Positions 31,861 through 35,204 of a stretch of 35,204 nt of DNA are shown here, piece by piece. The stretch is from Elusimicrobiaceae bacterium (GTDB lineage Bacteria; Elusimicrobiota; Elusimicrobia; Elusimicrobiales; Elusimicrobiaceae): assembly GCA_017417005.1 (NCBI GenBank), contig JAFQAA010000017.1:1-35204 (forward strand), given 5' to 3'. The notes beneath the pieces are model-generated. The model was given only the letters and a program-made list of their open reading frames with translations. It had not been told where the DNA came from and made no database searches. Numbering within the stretch: position 1 is the first letter of the stretch; each line of letters starts with the position of its first letter. A program made the position numbers and the translations under genes.

Positions 31861-31889
31861 TTTTATCAAATATCTCTTATGGCTGTCAA
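31860..31889 (-). promoter_or_regulatory. Promoter of the efflux operon
   Basis: Minus strand: consensus TTGACA (31889-31884), 18-base spacer, TAAAAT (31865-31860) preceded by TGA. Together with the adjacent operator this gives a strong but repressible promoter for tetR-tolC-adaptor-pump. Confidence 0.7.
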
Positions 31890-31917
31890 ATACAGAGGGC
31901 GTGTTTTAAATTCCTAT

Positions 31918-32772
31918 TTAAAATTTTTGTTTTAAAATTACTTCTAATTTTTTTAAAACTTTTTTATCTACGGCTTTATTATGACTTGCCTTTAAATCGG
32001 GCATCTCTTTTTTACAATCAGCGCAACAAGCTGTTTTTGCAATTAAAGGAACTGCCGCTAAAATAAGTTTTTTTGCGCAAACCTCATTATATTTCATTGT
32101 TTCATTTACTTTAGCCACGCTGACTTCTTCGCCTTCTTTCCAGGTATCAAAATCGGTTACCATACAAACTTGGGCAAAACGCAAACTTGCTTCCCGCGCT
32201 AGTTTTGCCTCGGGGCAAGCCGTCATACCAATTAAATCAAAGCCCATTTTTTTGTGAAATAAACTTTCTGCTTTAGTTGAATAAGCCGGCCCTTCCATAG
32301 CAACTAAAGTTGCCCCTGAGGCTGCTTTAATTTTTAATTTCTTTGCTTCTTTATATAAAAGCTCTTGTAAACAATTGCAAAACGGATAAGCAAAAGGGGC
32401 ATGAATTACCAGCCCGCCGCCGAAAAAGGTATTTTGGCGCAAAGTTGTTTTATCTATAAGTTGGTCCGGCATAACTAAGGTTTTAGGTGGAAATTTTTCT
32501 TGTAAAGAGCCAACTGCGCTAAACGCCAAAACCACACTTGCACCAAGTTTTTTAAGGGCGTAAATATTTGCTTTGTAAGGAACTTCTGTCGGAGTAAAAA
32601 TATGTTTTCTGTTATGGCGGGCAAGAAAGCCAACTTTAATGCCAGCAATTTCGCCCGTGATAATTTTATCTGAAGGGTTGCCAAAAGGCGTTCTTACAGC
32701 AATTTCTTTGATCTTTTTTAAACCTTCCACATTATAAAGGCCACTACCGCCGATTATACCTATTTGTATCAT
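31918..32772 (-). CDS. mtnP: S-methyl-5'-thioadenosine phosphorylase
   Basis: A 284-residue purine-nucleoside-phosphorylase-type enzyme that splits methylthioadenosine, a by-product of aminopropyl transfer and other reactions, into adenine and methylthioribose-1-phosphate. Visible motifs are G-I-I-G-G-S-G-L at the start, A-R-H-N-R-K-H near residue 52 (phosphate site), [12 protein letters not shown] and [13 protein letters not shown]. The C-terminus has a small Cys cluster (C-C-A-D-C). It overlaps glyA by ATGA. Purine nucleoside phosphorylase is the alternative. Confidence 0.9.
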   Translation of the reverse strand: MIQIGIIGGSGLYNVEGLKKIKEIAVRTPFGNPSDKIITGEIAGIKVGFLARHNRKHIFTPTEVPYKANIYALKKLGASVVLAFSAVGSLQEKFPPKTLVMPDQLIDKTTLRQNTFFGGGLVIHAPFAYPFCNCLQELLYKEAKKLKIKAASGATLVAMEGPAYSTKAESLFHKKMGFDLIGMTACPEAKLAREASLRFAQVCMVTDFDTWKEGEEVSVAKVNETMKYNEVCAKKLILAAVPLIAKTACCADCKKEMPDLKASHNKAVDKKVLKKLEVILKQKF

Positions 32773-34016
32773 ATTAACTCCTTATATAAAGGAAAAGCGG
32801 ATAAAAACTTTTCCACTTTCAAAGAAATTTCTTTAAGTTTTTCCTCGCTAGTGTGATTATTTATAACTTCATCAATAAAAGCAGCAATAGTTAGCATATC
32901 TTTTTCTTTCATACCGCGCGTTGTAATTGCCGGTGTGCCAAGGCGGATACCGCTTGTAATCATTGGCTTTTGTGGGTCATAGGGAATAGTATTTTTATTG
33001 CAAGTAATTCCAGCTTTATCAAGGGCAATTTCGGCTTCTCTGCCGGTTATATTTTTGGAGCGTAAATCAACGCAAAGCAAATGGCAATCTGTGCCGCCGG
33101 CAACAATTTGATAGCCCTTATCTTGCAAGGCTTTGGCTAAAGTCTTGGCATTAAGTTTAACTTGTTTTTGATAAGTTTTAAATTCGGGTTTTAAAGCTTC
33201 GCCAAAGCAAACAGCTTTTGCCGCAATTATGTGCATCAAAGGCCCCCCTTGGTTGCCCGGGAAAACAGAAGAATTAACTTGTTTTAAATATTTTTCTTTA
33301 CACAAAATTAAACCGCCACGCGGCCCGCGCAAAGTTTTGTGGGTTGTGGTTGTTGTAATATCAGCATAAGCAACAGGGCTTGGATATTCGCCAGCAGCCA
33401 CAAGTCCTGCATAATGGGCAATATCGCAAACAAGATAAGCACCAACGCTATCAGCAATTTTTCTTAAAAAAGCCCAATCAAAAATACGCGAATAATTTGA
33501 GGCCCCTGCCATAATAAGTTTAGGGTTAAATTCTTTTGCAATTTTTAAAGCTTCATCATAATCAATTTCGTTAGTATCGGGACGAACATTAATTGAAGCA
33601 ACTTTAAAATATTTACCGCTAAAATTTAAAGGATGGCCGTGGGATAAATGGCCGCCGTGCGATAAATTTAAACCCAAAATTTTATCACCCGGATTTATTA
33701 AGGATAAATAGGCCGCCAAATTTGCCTGCGTGCCACTATGAGGTTGCACATTTGCGCCTTCTGCTTTAAAAAGTTCTTTTGCGCGTTCAATAGCAATAGT
33801 TTCAACTTTATCAACAAACTCACACCCGCCATAATATCTTTTGCCGGGGTAGCCTTCGGCATATTTATTAGTTAAAATTGAACCTTGCGCCTGCATAACG
33901 GCAGGAGAAGTAAAGTTTTCCGAAGCAATTAGCTCTATGCGGTTTTTTTGGCGTTCATATTCCTGCATAATTGCCGTATAAACGGGCAAATCTTGTTCTT
34001 TAATAAAGTTATACAT
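32769..34016 (-). CDS. glyA: Serine hydroxymethyltransferase
   Basis: A 415-residue PLP enzyme converting serine and tetrahydrofolate into glycine and methylene-tetrahydrofolate. The PLP lysine is K227 in [15 protein letters not shown]; the N-terminal E-L-I-A-S-E-N-F and [13 protein letters not shown] are family hallmarks. The start at M-Y-N-F-I-K has GCGGAGAAA upstream; the open frame runs 50 codons further but that part is AT-rich, hydrophobic junk that covers the promoter region. It is translationally coupled to mtnP. Confidence 0.97.
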   Translation of the reverse strand: MYNFIKEQDLPVYTAIMQEYERQKNRIELIASENFTSPAVMQAQGSILTNKYAEGYPGKRYYGGCEFVDKVETIAIERAKELFKAEGANVQPHSGTQANLAAYLSLINPGDKILGLNLSHGGHLSHGHPLNFSGKYFKVASINVRPDTNEIDYDEALKIAKEFNPKLIMAGASNYSRIFDWAFLRKIADSVGAYLVCDIAHYAGLVAAGEYPSPVAYADITTTTTHKTLRGPRGGLILCKEKYLKQVNSSVFPGNQGGPLMHIIAAKAVCFGEALKPEFKTYQKQVKLNAKTLAKALQDKGYQIVAGGTDCHLLCVDLRSKNITGREAEIALDKAGITCNKNTIPYDPQKPMITSGIRLGTPAITTRGMKEKDMLTIAAFIDEVINNHTSEEKLKEISLKVEKFLSAFPLYKELI

Positions 34017-34100
34017 ATTTTCTCCGCTATCTTTAAAAAAATTTACTATAATTATATAATAATTATATAAAACATTAAAGCAAATAGGAGGCCCCAAAAA
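34017..34100. promoter_or_regulatory. Divergent promoter region between glyA and the deoxyhypusine-synthase-like gene
   Basis: An AT-rich gap with an 11-base direct repeat, AATTATATAA at 34050-34059 and 34061-34070. Rightward, TTTACT (34042-34047) and TATATA (34064-34069) are 16 bases apart; leftward, several TATAAT-like boxes overlap. Both genes have good ribosome-binding sites at its ends. Exact promoters cannot be fixed by eye. Confidence 0.5.
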
Positions 34101-35180
34101 ATGGTAAAATTGAAACAAAAAGATTTTCTTAAGGAAACAATCAAACACATTGATATTAAAAAACATAATGTTGTTAAACTCGTTGACGATATGGCCGATA
34201 TGGCTTATACTTCAAGAGATTTAAACAGAGCTGCAAATATTTATAATTCAATGCTAAAAGAAAAAGATTGTTGCGTCTTTTTGACAATTGCCGGTTCCCT
34301 TGTTTCCGCCGGACTTAAAAAAGTTATTGTTGATATGATTCAAAATAATATGGTTGATGCAATAATTTCTAACGGCGCAAATATTATTGACCAAGATTTC
34401 TTTGAGGCTTTAGGTTATAAACACTATAAAGGCGATCAACATTTTGCCGATGACAACTTGCTACGCGATTTACATATTGACAGAATTTACGATACCTATA
34501 TTAACGAAGACGAACTTAAAGTTTGCGACGAAAGCGTGCATAAAATTTGCAATATGCTTGAGGCACGCCCTTATTCTTCCAGAGAATTTATTTATGAAAT
34601 GGGCAAATGGCTTGAAAAAAATAAAAAAGGTAAAGATTCAATTATCTATAATGCCTATAAAAAAGGGGTGCCTATATTTGTGCCGGCATTTTCTGATTGC
34701 TCTGCCGGTTTTGGCTTTGTAGCCCATCAAACAGAAAACCCCGTACACCATGTTTCTATTGACAGCGCAAAAGATTTCTTGGAACTTACCAAAATTAAAA
34801 TGGCAGCAAAAGAAAGCGGTCTTATGATGTTCTGCGGAGGTGTGCCAAAGAACTTTGTGCAAGACACCGTTGTGGCAGCAGAAATTTTGGGTGCAGATAT
34901 CCCTATGCATAAATATGCCGTTCAAATTACCGTTGCCGATGTTAGAGATGGTGCCCTGTCCGGTTCTACCTTAAAAGAAGCTTCCAGCTGGGGTAAAGTT
35001 TCCACCTCTCAAGAACAAATGGTTTATAGCGAAGCAACCTTAGCTATTCCTTTAATTATCGGTTATGGCTATCATAAAAAATCTTGGAAAAACAGAAAAG
35101 CCCATAACTATCAAAAATTCTTACAGGAAGAAGATAAAAAAGCCAAAACAGCAAAAACAACAAAATGTTCCTGCTGCTAA
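34101..35180 (+). CDS. Deoxyhypusine synthase-family protein (bacterial type)
   Basis: A 359-residue member of the deoxyhypusine synthase fold. Key parts are [10 protein letters not shown] (about 65-74, NAD region), M-M-F-C-G-G-V-P-K250-N-F (the catalytic-lysine region, K-H-H-x in eukaryotes) and E293-A-S-S-W-G-K299, matching the conserved E-A-x-S-W-G-K. Bacteria have no eIF5A, so relatives are thought to act on small polyamines, e.g. making homospermidine from putrescine or spermidine with NAD. The tail is Lys/Thr-rich and ends C-S-C-C. AGGAGG lies 10 bases upstream of the ATG. Proximity to mtnP supports a polyamine role. Confidence 0.88.
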   Translation: MVKLKQKDFLKETIKHIDIKKHNVVKLVDDMADMAYTSRDLNRAANIYNSMLKEKDCCVFLTIAGSLVSAGLKKVIVDMIQNNMVDAIISNGANIIDQDFFEALGYKHYKGDQHFADDNLLRDLHIDRIYDTYINEDELKVCDESVHKICNMLEARPYSSREFIYEMGKWLEKNKKGKDSIIYNAYKKGVPIFVPAFSDCSAGFGFVAHQTENPVHHVSIDSAKDFLELTKIKMAAKESGLMMFCGGVPKNFVQDTVVAAEILGADIPMHKYAVQITVADVRDGALSGSTLKEASSWGKVSTSQEQMVYSEATLAIPLIIGYGYHKKSWKNRKAHNYQKFLQEEDKKAKTAKTTKCSCC

Positions 35181-35197
35181 AATTAACGAGGTAAAAA

Positions 35198-35204
35198 ATG
35201 AAAA
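35198..35204 (+). CDS. Start of a further gene, cut by the window edge
   Basis: An ATG follows a CGAGGT ribosome-binding site 17 bases after the deoxyhypusine-synthase-like gene, the spacing of an operon partner. Only ATGAAAA is visible, so nothing can be said about the product. Confidence 0.35.

Noticed and set aside
34017-34166. 50-codon N-terminal extension of glyA
   Set aside because: It is AT-rich, unlike any SHMT N-terminus, covers the divergent promoter and overlaps the neighbouring gene's start; the internal ATG has a good SD.
1-35204. Mobile elements, CRISPR arrays, prophage or integrated islands
   Set aside because: No transposase, integrase, terminal inverted repeats or regularly spaced repeats were found; a tRNA-Trp is present but with no att-like duplication of its 3' end nearby.

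Overview
The window is AT-rich chromosomal DNA from a Gram-negative-type bacterium. It encodes TolC-like, membrane-fusion and RND efflux components, MreBCD/PBP2/RodA and several Sec-type signal peptides. A deoxyhypusine-synthase-like gene beside glyA and mtnP, with mreBCD attached directly to the alpha operon, suggests a gut lineage such as Elusimicrobiota. That placement is inference only; a 16S or marker-gene search would settle it. No transposase, integrase, phage gene or CRISPR array is visible.

Layout. (1) 1-20290, minus strand: one long superoperon read from right to left. It holds S10-spc-alpha ribosomal genes (rpsJ, rplCDWB, rpsS, rplV, rpsC, rplP, rpmC, rpsQ, rplNXE, rpsNH, rplFR, rpsE, rplO), secY, adk, map, infA, rpmJ, rpsMKD, rpoA and rplQ. 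It continues without a gap into mreB, mreC, mreD, mrdA and rodA, which runs off the left edge. Tandem extended -10 promoters and a structured leader precede rpsJ. rpmD (L30) is missing. (2) 20291-23047: a small secreted Lys/Asn/Gln-rich protein (minus), then rmuC and a SIMPL-domain protein (plus). (3) 23053-25610, minus: rpmG, tRNA-Trp, secE, nusG, rplK, rplA, closed by a clean terminator; rplJL-rpoBC do not follow. (4) 25615-31890, minus: tetR-type regulator, TolC-like protein, membrane-fusion protein and RND pump, one efflux operon with a TetR-like operator in its promoter. (5) 31918-34016, minus: glyA and mtnP. Divergent from them at 34101-35180, plus, is a deoxyhypusine-synthase-family gene; a further gene begins at the right edge.

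The genes form three functional themes. The first is translation and protein export (ribosomal proteins, initiation factor, RNA polymerase alpha, SecY/SecE, NusG, methionine aminopeptidase) joined to cell elongation (Mre/PBP2/RodA). The second is drug or solute efflux under local repression. The third is one-carbon, methylthioadenosine and polyamine metabolism.

The most striking observation is an in-frame TAA at codon 10 of the otherwise normal rpsC (ribosomal protein S3). Next come unusual regulatory structures: a three-hairpin S10 leader, a hairpin lying between the Shine-Dalgarno and start codon of infA, and a strong Shine-Dalgarno driving an 8-codon ORF in front of an rpsH that lacks one.
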